Part shown: piece after piece, positions 1 through 41,074 of the stretch
How positions within the stretch are numbered: position 1 is the stretch's first letter
How the letters are laid out: each line of letters starts with the position of its first letter
Assembly (NCBI GenBank): GCA_007922225.1
Contig: ML679946.1
Coordinates: forward strand, 90,176,407 to 90,240,406
Source: Emydura subglobosa
Lineage: Eukaryota > Chordata > Testudines > Chelidae
Direction of reading: 5' to 3'
DNA length: 64,000 nucleotides
Made by a program: the position numbers and the translations under genes
Notes under the pieces: model-generated
Told to the model about the DNA's origin: nothing
The model's input: only the letters and a program-made list of their open reading frames with translations
Databases searched by the model: none

Positions 1-1
1 C

Positions 2-29621
<29,620 letters not shown>

Positions 29622-30195
29622 ACAATTACATCTCCCCTTGTAACTAATCACACACAGGTACTGCAGTAAAAATAAAAACCTGGCTTCACAGTTAATTAAC
29701 CTGAAACACATTCTGCGTATCATAAAGATAAGACATAACCATTCATGTTAGGAAAATTAAACTGACTCAAAATACTTTAACATTCTACTCATTCAGAAAC
29801 AACCATGATGTGCATTATCATTCAGGAACAGCCATAACTTGATTAACTATTTTAAAGTCTGATTCGGTGTCCAAGAATAAATGTGAAAATACATTCTTTG
29901 ATACAACCCAAAAATGGTGTTATAAAAAGTAAAATATAATTCATATAATAATATCTATATTATCAAATATTGAGAGAGAAATATTATCCATAAACATGAG
30001 ACCTAGAAAGGATGCCCTGTGTGTTCTTTGCATAATGTTGCAACTGATGATTTTAATATATTTATGATCTGATATTGCTGTAAGTGATTTTTAAAGATAA
30101 TTTGTTCATAAAAATCAAAGGTGAAATTCTCACTTTTGTGATCATATACAAATTTTTAAATTTCTAAAATAAATGTATTATGCTCCAAAAGCTCA
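29622..30195 (+). terminator. FER1L6: FER1L6 3' UTR with candidate polyadenylation signals
   Basis: AATAAA hexamers occur at 29671, 29876 and 30168. The one at 30168-30173 is followed within about 30 nt by a GT-containing stretch and is the best single candidate. The sequence is AT-rich and has no long open frame. The real cleavage site needs transcript data; further hexamers lie at 31564 and 31578, so a 2-kb UTR is possible. Confidence 0.5.
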
Positions 30196-31563
30196 GGATA
30201 TTGTGCTCACATAAATAATGAAAGACGGAGAAAGGAATAAGGAGGTATAGGAAAAGGAAGAAAAAGCTATTTTCAGATGTGGTTTGAAAACCGATGGAGA
30301 GTTAATGAAGAAGAGAAATACAGAAAACAGTTGTCCAATAGCTAGATGAACAGAGAGAATGAGAAAGGAAACAGAGAAAATGTGCAGGCTGGAACAACTC
30401 AGGGGGATTTTAAAAACAAGGGGTAAAATCCTGGCCCCTTTGAAGTAAATGTCACAACTCCCATCCCGCTCCAAAACACAGAATATTTTATACATTGTTA
30501 TTCAAGAGGTCAGACTAGAATGATCTAATGTTCTCTTCTTGCCTGACAATCTAAGAATATGAATAATTAACAGCCATAAAAATCCCCGTCGGCTGATTTT
30601 TGGTTAGACAGACATGTAGTAGACCAGACCTTCCAGAACATTCATTCCACCATTCTAAAGTCATATCAGTAACAGTTAGAGTGTAAGCTCTTTGGGTAAG
30701 GGACTAGCTATTTCTGTATGTTCAGGAAAGCACCGCACATGCTTTTGGATACTGTAACATAGGAATACAAATGAATCATCTAAATGCAGTGTTGCCACAC
30801 AGCTGAGACTGAATGGGCAACAGGCCTGAAATGTGCTCCCCTCTCTTCAAGATAGGTTGTCCCTTCTACGGGACGATATGAGGAACATTAGCAAGACTGT
30901 GTGAGGAAAGCTTGCATTGTCACTGCTGGTGCTTTACCTGTTCTGTGGCTCTACAGAGGACGTTGGTTCTCCAGGGCTATTCATCTGGCGGGCACTGAAG
31001 TCATTTTGAAAAATGAAAATAACTCAAATGGCCAAATAGCAAACATTTTGCATTTCAAAGGGGCTAAACTCCATGTGACAGAACATGATGACAGCATGAT
31101 GTAGTACTTCTTGTGGCTTTCACATTCTAAGTGTGTTATAAACATTATCAAGTTAACTTTGTGTGTGAACAGTCCCATTCAAGTGGAACATGTGCTTAAG
31201 TGAACTCTGCTGGACTGGGGCCTTCACGTGGTGTATTTGACCTTAGACGTGTGTTTAATGTGACAAAGAAATAGGTGGGGTTGGTACTCGTTACTCAGAA
31301 ACAGGATAAGAAAGTGATGCTGCAAGGTGTGGTACAGCATCTACTGGCGACAATGGGAGGACACTCTGCATCTCATGGAATGGGCCCTGACCCAGTACGA
31401 TACATGCTTACATGGCATTTGTAATGTAGTCCTCTAGCACTGTTAGTTTTTATTTCACTGTGTACTTAACTCTAGTGCAAACCCTGTTTCTCCTAATAAG
31501 CCCTGTTGTGTCTACAAACCTTTGAATTATGAAGATTTAAATGAGCTAATTTTGTGATGCATA
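30196..31563. other. Region just downstream of FER1L6
   Basis: Either distal 3' UTR or intergenic. A MIR/L2-type tail fragment (agagtgtaagctctttgggt) is at about 30676-30720. No coding frame recognised. Confidence 0.4.
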
Positions 31564-31583
31564 AATAAAATTATTTTAATAAA
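31564..31583 (+). terminator. Distal AATAAA pair, possible alternative poly(A) site
   Basis: Two overlapping-range AATAAA hexamers (31564-31569, 31578-31583) lie in an AT-rich stretch about 1.95 kb after the FER1L6 stop. They may end a longer FER1L6 3' UTR or be chance in AT-rich DNA. Confidence 0.25.
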
Positions 31584-32969
31584 AAAAGCTCAGATGAGTA
31601 ATTTCTACCATCTTAGAATAGTCTGGAAGGCAACATGCTGATTCTTTAAGCAGACCCTTCTGTTTAAGTATTGGACAATAGGGCTGATCCTGCAAGGTGC
31701 TAAGTGCCTGTCAACCTACTGATTTTAGGACTAGATTAGATTCTGTGCTGGCATGGGGGGGTAAGAATTCTCCTGGCACCCATGCACTGGCTACCAGGCC
31801 CTGGGGCTGGGTATATAGCAATAAGCATCTGCTATGTGTCTGCTTTTTCCTTCCCAGTGGAGGAGGGCAGGAAGGGGCATGGGACAGACAAACTCTGGTC
31901 TCCAGCTGAGGCCTGTCCTGCACCATTGAAATCAATGGGAGTTTTGCCATTGACTTCAATGAGCATTGGATGAAGCAGAGCAGCTGAGCTGGCACAGAGG
32001 TCTTGTCACTAGCTGCTGGAATAAGCCAGCAGCAAGTTACTAGCCACCTCACATAACAAGGAAGAGGCAGGAACAGAATGGTGACTCAGAGAGATGGCTG
32101 AGTCACAATGCGTCAGGTGCCGGAGCCCGGTAGCCAGGCCTAGTGGTTGGAGTGGAGGTCGGAGCCGGATGTAGAGTCAGGACCAGGCCGAGGGCAGAGC
32201 TGGAACCTGGGGCCCGGGGATGGGCCAGGGTCAGAACTGAGAGCAGAGTCCATGGACACGCCAAATCAAGATGGTAGCTGGAGTCCAGATACAGGCCAAA
32301 AGTTGAAGCCACCCATAATGCAAAGAGCCCTTCACAGAATCACTGTCGAGTCCTGCCCCAGACCAGCTGTCTCTGTATCTAGGAGCTTGGCTGCTGGTTG
32401 GTTGACCATTGTGGACAGAAGCAGACATTTGGAACATTTTGATTCAGAGTAGGAAAGGCTCCATTAAACTAACATATCACTTTAAATTGAAATGTTTTTC
32501 ACAGTGGGCAGTTTGGCACCACCATCATCTGTTGTAGACTTCCATTCCTGACATACTAAACTATCTTGTCTTTAAAGAAACCTGGATCCTCAATTAGTTC
32601 ACTGATGGTTCATTTGGCCACAGTGTCAGCCCGTCACCCCCCTACACAAAATGGCTCTGTATTCGCACACCCTACAATATCCAAATTTCTGACAGCATTA
32701 ATTCAGGTCTTTCCTCCTCCCTTTGAGCCAATATCACCATGTTCTTTGTACTAACTGTCAATTAAGCCCACTTTCTTAAGGTAAGTACCTCAGCAGTGTG
32801 GCTGGCTCTCCCTATGCTCTTTTTCATAAGGCCAGAGTGACTCTAAGGCCTCACCCAAAGTTTATACCAAAAGTAATTACTGACTTTCACCTGAACTAAT
32901 GTATACATTTACTGGTGTTTTTCCTTAAGCCTCGTTCATCTGCTGGGAGGCAAGCATCGTACCCTACAT
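31584..32969. other. Intergenic; short palindrome and GC-rich repeat-like block
   Basis: A short palindrome occupies 31925-31960 (attgaaatcaatggg / ccattgacttcaat). A block at about 32105-32320 has irregular repeats of ggagccgg/gtcaggaccaggcc type, minisatellite-like. The rest is unclassified. Confidence 0.45.
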
Positions 32970-33487
32970 CAGGGTCTCTCAATCTTTTAAGTAGCAAGTA
33001 CCCCCCTAACTTCTGAAAATTTTTATAAGTACCCCAACACTTAATTTGCCACTCTGAGAAATACAATCTTTTTCCCCTTTCCCGCTGGATGACTGTATTT
33101 CTCGTAAAGCAGGAGAGTTCTGAGTTCTTCAGTGCTGTGTGGCTGTGGGAGATCACAAAACCCCCTGCTGTTTCTCCCCTCCTTCCTCTTCCCCTTCCTC
33201 CATATAGGAGCAAAGATCAACGCCAGCCAATCACTATGGCAGGGTCACATGGTGTTCTCCTCACACAGGGAGGAACTTGTGAGTGGATAGCAGCGCTCCG
33301 CAGGGCCATCTGTAGGGGTGTGCGGATCTGGGGCAAATAACACTATGTGGTGCGCCTGCCCCCCAGCTGGGAGCTGGGACCGGGTGGGAAGCAGGTGGCT
33401 GCCACGAGGCTTCCCCAGAAGTTGGTGGCTGCTGCTCGCCTCTCTTCACTGGTTTTTTTGCCGCGTACCAGAGGTTGAGAACCTATG
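32970..33487. mobile_element. hAT-like non-autonomous DNA transposon with target duplication
   Basis: Inverted ends cagggtctctcaa and ttgagaacctatg. Flanking 8-mers ccctacat (32962-32969) and ctctagat (33488-33495) match at 6 of 8 positions, and the right copy fits the hAT target preference nTCTAGAn. 518 bp without transposase. Confidence 0.85.
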
Positions 33488-33587
33488 CTCTAGATGGTAT
33501 GAGAGCGCTTTCTGATTACCTTCAAAGAATGAAACTATTTCATAAATCACCCCAGGCTATGAGTAGCCTTTTGAGATATTTCTAGAA

Positions 33588-34780
33588 GCCATTTCCAGCC
33601 CAAGACTTTCACAGTGGATCTCAGCTTGCATGAGGGTCTGTGATGGGTATGACTGGCAGACCAGGGCAAGCTCATGTCAAGACCCAGGGCCTCACTGAAC
33701 ACTGACAAATGCATAGCTGGATACCAGGCTGGCTCACCTGCAAGTTAGTATTGTTAAAGTAGGCATGAGAGTGTTTTAAGAATGTGTTTGGTGTTTAAAC
33801 TTTATGGAATGCTTGTAGGATGCTGCTTGGATTAATCCTGTTTATAATATCCATACCCCATGGTATAAAGTTATTATACTGAGTGTCTGCATTGTCAACC
33901 TCTGCAGTTGGTGAGTTAAATAAACAGGAAGAGAAGCATTAGTTAAGGTAATGTGCTCAGCCTGCACACAAGATGGTGGCAAATGAGACATTGTGTTGCA
34001 TCAAGGGACAGAGAACTTGTTGACTGCATTCCCAACTTCCTCCAAGAAGTGAAGGGCTATGCATGAATTTATTCCAGCAACTTGGATTCTGGGTTCAAGG
34101 GGGGGGATAAAAATTCTTGACAAGAAGAAACTGGGTCTTTATGCAGTCTGGACTCTGAAGGGCAACGATTGCTTAACATAAGCCAGAGATCCCCATACTG
34201 CTAGGCATGGGTCACCCCCTCAAAGACATACAGAACTCCTTATTATAGAAGCTTATATTACCTTTTTAAATCTAAGACTAACTCATTTGTGTGTGTGTTT
34301 CCTGTTTTAACCTTGTAAATCACAATCATTTCTTTTCTTAATAAATCTTGAGTTAGTTTATTACAGGATTGCCTACGGGCGTGTCTTTAGTTTGAGGTCC
34401 GAGTACAAATGACCTGGGGTAAGTGACTGGTCCTTTGGGACTGGGAATAACCTGAATATTGTGATTTTTTTTTTTTTGGTGAAAAGTGACCATCTATCAC
34501 ATTGTCTAGCTTGCCTGGAAAGCCCAAGGGGACTGTCTGTGACTCCATGGTATGACTCTTATAATGCTTTAGGAGTTCATACGTGTTACTGGGTGGGTGA
34601 GATCTAATTATAGAACATACTACCCGTTTGGGGTGTCTGCCCTGCTTTTTGACAGTCTGCCCTGAGGCTGGCATTCATGGTTGTGAGCCCTCCAGACAGT
34701 GTGACATTTTAGAGGGGCAAGCCATTTCCACACAGAGACTTTCAAAGTGGATCTCAGCTTGAAAGAGGTTCTGTGATGGG
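33588..34780 (+). mobile_element. LTR-like repeat, copy A, between 60-bp flanking repeats
   Basis: The body at about 33650-34715 is collinear with 43225-44215: catagctgga, gttagtattgtt, gaatgtgtttggtgttt, a poly(A)-signal-like AATAAA at 34340, cctggggtaagtgactggtc, agcccaaggggactgt, and gacagtctgccctgagg. The layout and signal suggest an endogenous retrovirus solo LTR. The block is flanked by imperfect 60-bp direct repeats (33588-33647, 34721-34780). Confidence 0.6.
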
Positions 34781-35260
34781 GCTTAATCCTCATCAACTGC
34801 AAGGCTAGTGAATGTCCACAATTGGTTATGTTTTGAGTAGCTAATTGGCTCCTGACCAGAGAGGGCAGGGTCACACCATAATAAGTAGACTGAAAGCGCT
34901 CAGTTGAGGGAGAGATGGCAGAAGAGACAGGTCTCTCTGGCTGAGAGAAGTCCAGGGTTAAGGCATGCAGATGGGCACAATGTAGACTGGGGAAGCTCCT
35001 GCATGAGAATCCCTTAGACAGAGTCTGTCAATAGTGTAGAAAAGAGAAGACTCCAGCAAGACAAGATGGCAGAAGAACTATTCAGTTTCATTTAGATTTT
35101 TGCTTGGATGTGTTTATGATACCCTGGAAGGGGTCTGACTCAGGTGACATGGCTGCAGGGCTGGGACACAGAAAACCTAGGGCCAGAGGCAGGCAGCCAG
35201 CTGGAGGTAATGGAGCTGAACATAGCAGGGACATCCTGCACCAACACAAGGGGGCACTCT
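34781..35260 (+). mobile_element. Probable retroelement-derived sequence adjoining copy A
   Basis: Contains gaagctcctgcatgagaatc, gaagactccagcaagacaag and tgataccctggaaggggtct. These look like parts of an interspersed retroelement seen in turtles, judged from general familiarity only. Confidence 0.35.
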
Positions 35261-35587
35261 AAGGTGAGTGAGCCCTGCCAGAGGCTCTCGTGTGATTTGA
35301 ACAAAGCGGCTCCCAAATTAAATCACATTCTATTAGAGCTCAGGCAATTTCCAGAATCCGTATAATTGAGATTTGTAGTGCAGCCATTTGGAGCTCAGTA
35401 CATATTTTTGCTAGTCCTTATTCCCTATTATCAACTTCTAGATCTGATGCCTCGCTTGGCAGGGAAGTCCTACTAATGCTTATTAAGTAGGACTCTTAGC
35501 TCCCACCTCTTTAGGAGGTTAACGCATAGCCAATCACCAAGGGTGGGATCAAGATGTGGACAGATACTGGAAGATGAAAGAATGGTT

Positions 35588-35882
35588 GCTTACCTTGACA
35601 GTAATTGTGGTTCTTTGAGATGTTCTGTCCACGTGGATGCCATAACCCACTCTTCCTCCCCACTGCTTGGAATCCTTTTATACTGAACTCACTGCTGTTG
35701 GGGCCATGCTACCCTTTCTGACCTTGGGAGGAGAGGCACTATGGTATGCAGGACACTTCAGGGCTCCAGCAATCACTACTAGGTAAAAGATTCTGGTCTC
35801 TTGTGCATGGGGTGTATTCACACTAAGAGTGGGGTCCACATGGACAGAACATCTCAAAGAACCACCATTACTGTAAGGTAAT
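35588..35882. mobile_element. MITE with about 48-bp terminal inverted repeats
   Basis: Left arm 35588-35637 (gcttaccttgacagtaattg ...) and right arm 35835-35882 (... accattactgtaaggtaatg) are inverted with about 90% identity, sharing gtggttctttgagatgttct. The 197-bp interior is non-coding. Confidence 0.85.
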
Positions 35883-37373
35883 GGACTGTTCATTATTTGT
35901 CTAGGTGGCACTTACCATGGTGACTGAGGCTTTAAAAGCACACGTCTGTTTGTCTAGCCATTCCTTTTGAACCCACCATTATAGCAGCCAAGCAGCAAAT
36001 GTAACAACTTAAGTGAATTATATACTGTACCCTTAGAATGGGCCGTTTCTCCCCTTCTCCCTTAGTTAGGTCATATGGAGGCTTAAGGGGAAGGAACTAT
36101 ATCTCACATTATATTCTGTTATTTTAATCAACAAATGTTTTTCCTCTGCCAACCAATTATAAACGTAATGTGGAGTATTCTTATGAACTATCCTCTCTAC
36201 AAATTGTATTATTTACTAAAGAAGGACATTAACTACTTACATGGAAAATAACCAAGCCAATCAGAACTATCTGGAAGAATACAAGATTCAAGTACCCAAT
36301 ACACAAATGCCAATTTCACTTCCTTCTCTCTTCAAAGGAAATTGTAAAGTCTTAAAAGTATTTTACAATAGTTCTTCAACAGCACTGGAAGGATCAATAA
36401 CAGAAAAAGTCATTTTTATGTTGTGCTAGCAAAGTAGAATTACAAGAAGTCTGAGGAAAGGAAGTGAAAAGCATTTTTTAGGAGAAAAAAATGAAATATC
36501 AGAAGCAGCAAAGAAGAAAAGTTCTTCTACAAATGAAGCTTAGCTCTGGGCAGATTCAGTAAAAAAACTAATACTAAAACCCTGAAGAACAGAAGTTTGT
36601 TATTATAAGCCACCTCTTGGAGCATCAGTAGGAATCAGCAAATCTGCCCTGACAGAGCAAAATAATGAAACTACATGCTCCAGCAAAGCAGTGTGAAGGT
36701 GACAGAAATTCAGAATCGGGTCTTTGACTTTACTGTCCCTAATGAAAAGGAATCATTCTAGAAAAAATTCAACAGACAGTGAACTGTGAGGCCTCTTGGG
36801 AAATATTAATTAGTTTATAACTCTGTCATTTCTATTGGCTCAGTTGCACAACCTTTCTGAAAAGCTAACGCTAAAGGAATGCAAGAGCATGTAACATTTA
36901 AGCAATGGAGGAAAGGCCAGATTCTGAGGTGTTACTCTTGATTTACTGCAGTATAATCAAAGGCAATATTCGATCCTTACAGTTGTTATCAATAGTGTCA
37001 ACATTTTATAAAAAAATTACAATGCACTAGTATCCACGCTATTTCCTGTTTGAAGCGAAGATAAATACTTTGGTATCACAGATACCACAGCTATGTAGTA
37101 ACGGTTGGCAAGTGTAATGACGGTTTATAGTAATAGTGATTGTTTTTTAACTGGTACTAGATTTACATCCACTGTCCTGAACTACCTTAAGGCTGAATCT
37201 TTGAAGGACACAGAACGCTCATTCTATTCACTGCAGCAATATCTGAAGAATAAACGTAATTTCTATTTTGTTATGAAAATACAAATACCTCACACAGAAA
37301 TGTCACTGAAACGAATAATAAAAAGATGTGACCTCCCTCATCATCCCACTGGCAACTGTCGTAGGTGAAAGCC
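35883..37373. other. Intergenic, AT-rich, unclassified
   Basis: No recognised repeat, exon or RNA gene. The longest open frames (36241-36429, 37105-37368) have no recognisable protein similarity. Confidence 0.4.
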
Positions 37374-37789
37374 TATGAAATCACAGCTGTCCCATTGTTT
37401 CTGACCCATTGTTCTCTCTTCAAGTGATTGCTCATATGCATTCCAACATAGGTGAGTGCGCGCCCCGTGCACGAGCCTCCGGAAGCTTTTCTGCCCCTAG
37501 CAACCCCCTGCGGGTCAGCTCCTGCGCCCCCTGGAGTGCCGCGCTCATGTCGCGGTATATAGGGACACTGCCGACCCCGTGGCCCCCAGTTCCTTCTTTC
37601 CGCCCGTGACGGTCTTTGGAACGCTGCCCCTTGCTCTTTTAGCAAGTAGCAATCTCCTCTTTAGTACTTAGTAGTTAGTCTAGTTAATAGTTAGTGAAGT
37701 TTATATTGTTTAACGTTAATTATTAGTGTTAGTGATAGTAGTTAGCCCTTATGAAATCACAGCTGTCCCATTGTTTCTGACCCATTGTT
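37374..37789. mobile_element. CpG-rich promoter-like insert between identical 40-bp direct repeats
   Basis: 37374-37413 and 37750-37789 are identical over 40 bp (tatgaaatcacagctgtccc ...). The 336-bp insert is CpG-rich at 37450-37625, has a TATATA box at 37556-37561 in GC-rich context, and ends in an AT-rich tagt/ttag repeat tail (37660-37748). It reads like the promoter and 5' end of a retroelement, but the family is not identified. Confidence 0.6.
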
Positions 37790-38199
37790 TCTATCCCTGG
37801 TGCTTTGCAAGATATCATATCTTGAAATGATCACTGATCTCACAAGCAAAGCATAGAGGTCAAGTACAAGACAGTCTGCGATGTCTGCAGCATCTAATAT
37901 TGCTGTCTCGAATGGTCAAAAGTCAAGCCCATAGAGTCATGAGCTTAGCTTGAAAATCATAAGATTAAAAATAACAAAGTTTGGATTCTTTTCTTGCCTT
38001 CTGGTGTTTGAACATTTATGTTACTTTTTTATTACATTTTCTAACTTTTCCTGGCAACCTTGCTAGATGTGTACTTGTTTTTTTTTAATGAAAGCTGAGA
38101 GTTTTACAAATCCAGCAGCTGGGGCTTTACCAAACTTGGCAAACATTGTGAGACTCATGCCAAAACCACAAGAGTTGACAACAGTGCAAGTCTGCCCTG
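37790..38199. other. Intergenic, unclassified
   Basis: AT-rich with a T run near 38080. Nothing recognised. Confidence 0.4.
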
Positions 38200-38294
38200 A
38201 GGTTATATAGCAGGTCAGTGGCAGAGCGGAAACTAAAATGTAGGGCTTCTGATTCTCAACCTGAGGCTTAGTCCACTAGTCCAGACTGCCTCCC
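38200..38294 (-). mobile_element. MIR SINE fragment, reverse
   Basis: On the minus strand: ggcagtctggactagtggac, then a tRNA-like head, then ctgccactgacctgctatat, the head and core of MIR. Confidence 0.7.
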
Positions 38295-38526
38295 AACTAG
38301 CTAAAACAAGCTGCTGGGCTTACCCAGTCTTTTACATATGCTTAACTTTTTGATGCTGCTTTGCATTGCATGTCATACATTCTGATAAGCTCCCAGCACT
38401 AGTTCAGTACCCTCTTGGTCACTAACCTACACAGCAGATGCCCAGGTGGGCTACACTCACAGTCTGTACACCTTGGCGGTGGTTGAATGCACCTGGCTAT
38501 TTTATGATCATTTTGATTTCTGTAAT

Positions 38527-38690
38527 GTTTGGATGCTTGACTCTGGCACAGATACCTTAACTACGGGCAAGCCACTTAATCCGTCTGTGCCTCAGCTCCT
38601 CATCTGCAAAGGGGGCATGTTGGAAGGATACATTAATTAATGCTTGTGAGGAACTCAGATACTGTGCTGAAGGGTACCTAGCAGTACCTA
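38527..38690 (+). mobile_element. MIR SINE fragment, plus
   Basis: gggcaagccacttaatccgt, ctgtgcctcagctcctcatc and acattaattaatgcttgtga match the MIR core and post-core order. Confidence 0.7.
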
Positions 38691-39203
38691 GATAGATGGA
38701 ACTGATGGAAAGGCTACCTCTCCTTCTGCCTAGCAAGTAGCTTTTACATTTTTTTCCTGCTTTCCTCTTGTGTGGGCAAATCAAGTTTCCAGTCTCCGTT
38801 ACTCCACCCTGGCCACCTGTGTGAGCTCCCTGAAGAAGGTTAACTTGCTGCTTGCGCGGGATGAGATATTGATGGGAATTGACATAGAGAGGCCATTGCA
38901 GCTTCTCAAAATCAATGGCCTATAGCTCTGTTGGTCTTGCTGATACAGCTGTCAGGCTGAGTGTCAGGTTTCTATGGTCCAATGCATCCTGCTCTATTTC
39001 AGAGTCTTACGGCATCACTTATGTTCTTCTTTCCTTTCCAGCATAGCTTCATGAGATGGCCATGACCCTCCCTCAGCCAGACACATTGTAATATAGTGAG
39101 ACAAGGTTCAGCAGGTTATGGAGGAAGGCTTCATCTTGTTTGCGATTTGACTGTTGGCTATTTATTCCTGGATGCAAATAGCTTGGTAATTGAAGCCACT
39201 GAA

Positions 39204-39395
39204 AGGCAGCATGACCCGGTGCATGGAGCACTACGCTGGGAGTCAGGAAAGAAACATGACTTCCAGTCCCAGCTCTGCCACTGACTTGCTGTGTGACCTT
39301 GGGCAAGTCACTTCAGCTCTGTTTCCCCTCCCATTTTTTGTCTTGTCTGTTTAGACTGTGAGATCATTAGGGCAGGGATTCTCTCTTACAGTGGG
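39204..39395 (+). mobile_element. MIR SINE, plus, near full length
   Basis: gcagcatgacccggtgcatg head, tctgccactgacttgctgtg, accttgggcaagtcacttca core, and tagactgtgagatcattagg tail. The best preserved MIR in the window. Confidence 0.9.
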
Positions 39396-40511
39396 TTGTT
39401 ATCTGGGTGCTCAGTTGCAGTCCTGGAGTGCAGCTTGGAGTACAGGACATTACTGCATGGCAAGCTGCTGGGCTATGGATTCACACCCTGGCTTGGGGTG
39501 CAGTCGTTTGCCGTGTAGACAAGCTCTAAGCTGCCATCCTGCACCACAGCTCTATTTTGTCATACAGCCTCCCTGCGGATCTTTAATTCCAGCAGCAGTT
39601 GAGGTTGCAACTAAAATAATATAAATTTAAGCCCTCCGGTTGCAAGGAAAGCCTTCCAGATGTGATGCTGTCTACCTGAGTGCCTGACCAACCACTACCA
39701 CAGACAGCAACGGTGGCTCTAGGACCAGTGGAAATTACCTATATTCATCACAAAAGGCATTTACACTGAAGCCTAATAATGACAGCGTAAGTAACAGTGT
39801 TATTACCTTTTCAGCTGAAACATCAAGCTAAGGTGCTTTGATTAGAGAAGGAAAGACTCATCAAATCCATGGTCTTGTGGCCTGTCCCCCTGCCTACCAG
39901 TGTCAATTGCTCACTGGAAAAGTGGTCCAGAGATGACTGGGTGTGGAGCAGCAGAGACAAGCACTTCCGTGTATGGGGCAGAACCTAGAGTCTAGATGCT
40001 CCTCTGCCAAAGATTTGCTTTGCTGTTTCTGCTGGATTTAAGGGCCTTGCTTGCTATTTTTCATTCAGTTCATGCATTGTCCAGACAGCTATAGCAGGAA
40101 TAACTTTGTTTGCTATTTTCACCAGCCAATTACCTCCACCATTACGGTAGTTAGCACACAGGCTGCTGTCAGACACCTCGGTACTCATTTTGAATCACAG
40201 CTCATTGAAATGTGTCAGGAAGCGGCAAAGCTTTCATTGTAAAACACCAGAAACAGTGAAAGATAGAAGCTTTTATAGGAATTTAACTGCAATCATAATG
40301 TGATCATGATTAATTGAAAACACAATAGAGTATAATCTTGGCTAGCTGCAATGTTTCAGATACTTAGAGATGTCGTTAATTCACACATAGGGACATAATT
40401 GTGATCCAATTAACTGGGGTATGGATTCACAGGGCTGTGGTCTATTCTCTATATATTCATTCTTGTGTTGGAATGCATTGTGAATTAGGAGACTGACTTT
40501 ATTTATCTGAC
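39396..40511. other. Intergenic, unclassified
   Basis: Part of 39400-39530 resembles degenerate GTCTACA-type MITE sequence (gccgtgtagacaagctctaa at its end). The remainder shows nothing recognised. Confidence 0.35.
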
Positions 40512-40880
40512 TTTATTTCCTGGCTCCGCCACAGACTTCCTGCGTATCCTTTGACAAGTCACATGGGGCCAGATTTCCAAATGCTCAGCACTAATAATGG
40601 GTCAGATTTTCAAAAAGGCTTTAGTCCCATTTAGGCATCTAAATGCAGTGCAGCTTTTCAGGGGCCTTAGCAACCAATGCACAGGTAACTATTAAAAAAT
40701 CTGGCCACTAATTTTGGTGCCTAAACGGGAGCTGAGCTCCTTTAAAAATCTAGCTCTTAAATTCTGAGTGCCTATGGTCCTCACTCTTAAAATGGGGATA
40801 AGAATATTCCCCTATCTCATAGGAGTGTTTTGAGGGTAAATTCATTAGCATCAGTGAGGTTACTGTGGTGATAGTGGCCA
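40512..40880 (+). mobile_element. MIR SINE interrupted by attttcaaaa-type insert
   Basis: MIR core ends ctttgacaagtcac at 40562 and resumes tcctcactcttaaaatgggg at about 40778. Between them lies a block of inverted ggccagatt/aaaatctagc motifs (40565-40755). The same junction occurs at 56.97 kb. Confidence 0.7.
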
Positions 40881-41074
40881 TATAAATACACAGCTAGATA
40901 GACTTTATATTAACACTGTATTCTGAATCCATGTTTTGACTTTGCATTTTATTATTTGATATAAAGTTCTGGAAAAAGGTGAGGGGTTGAATGTTGCAAG
41001 ATTAATGCTAAACTTCAAAACAGAGTTGATAAATATTTGTGCTGCGCTTTTCATTCTTCTCAGATTTGAGAGCT

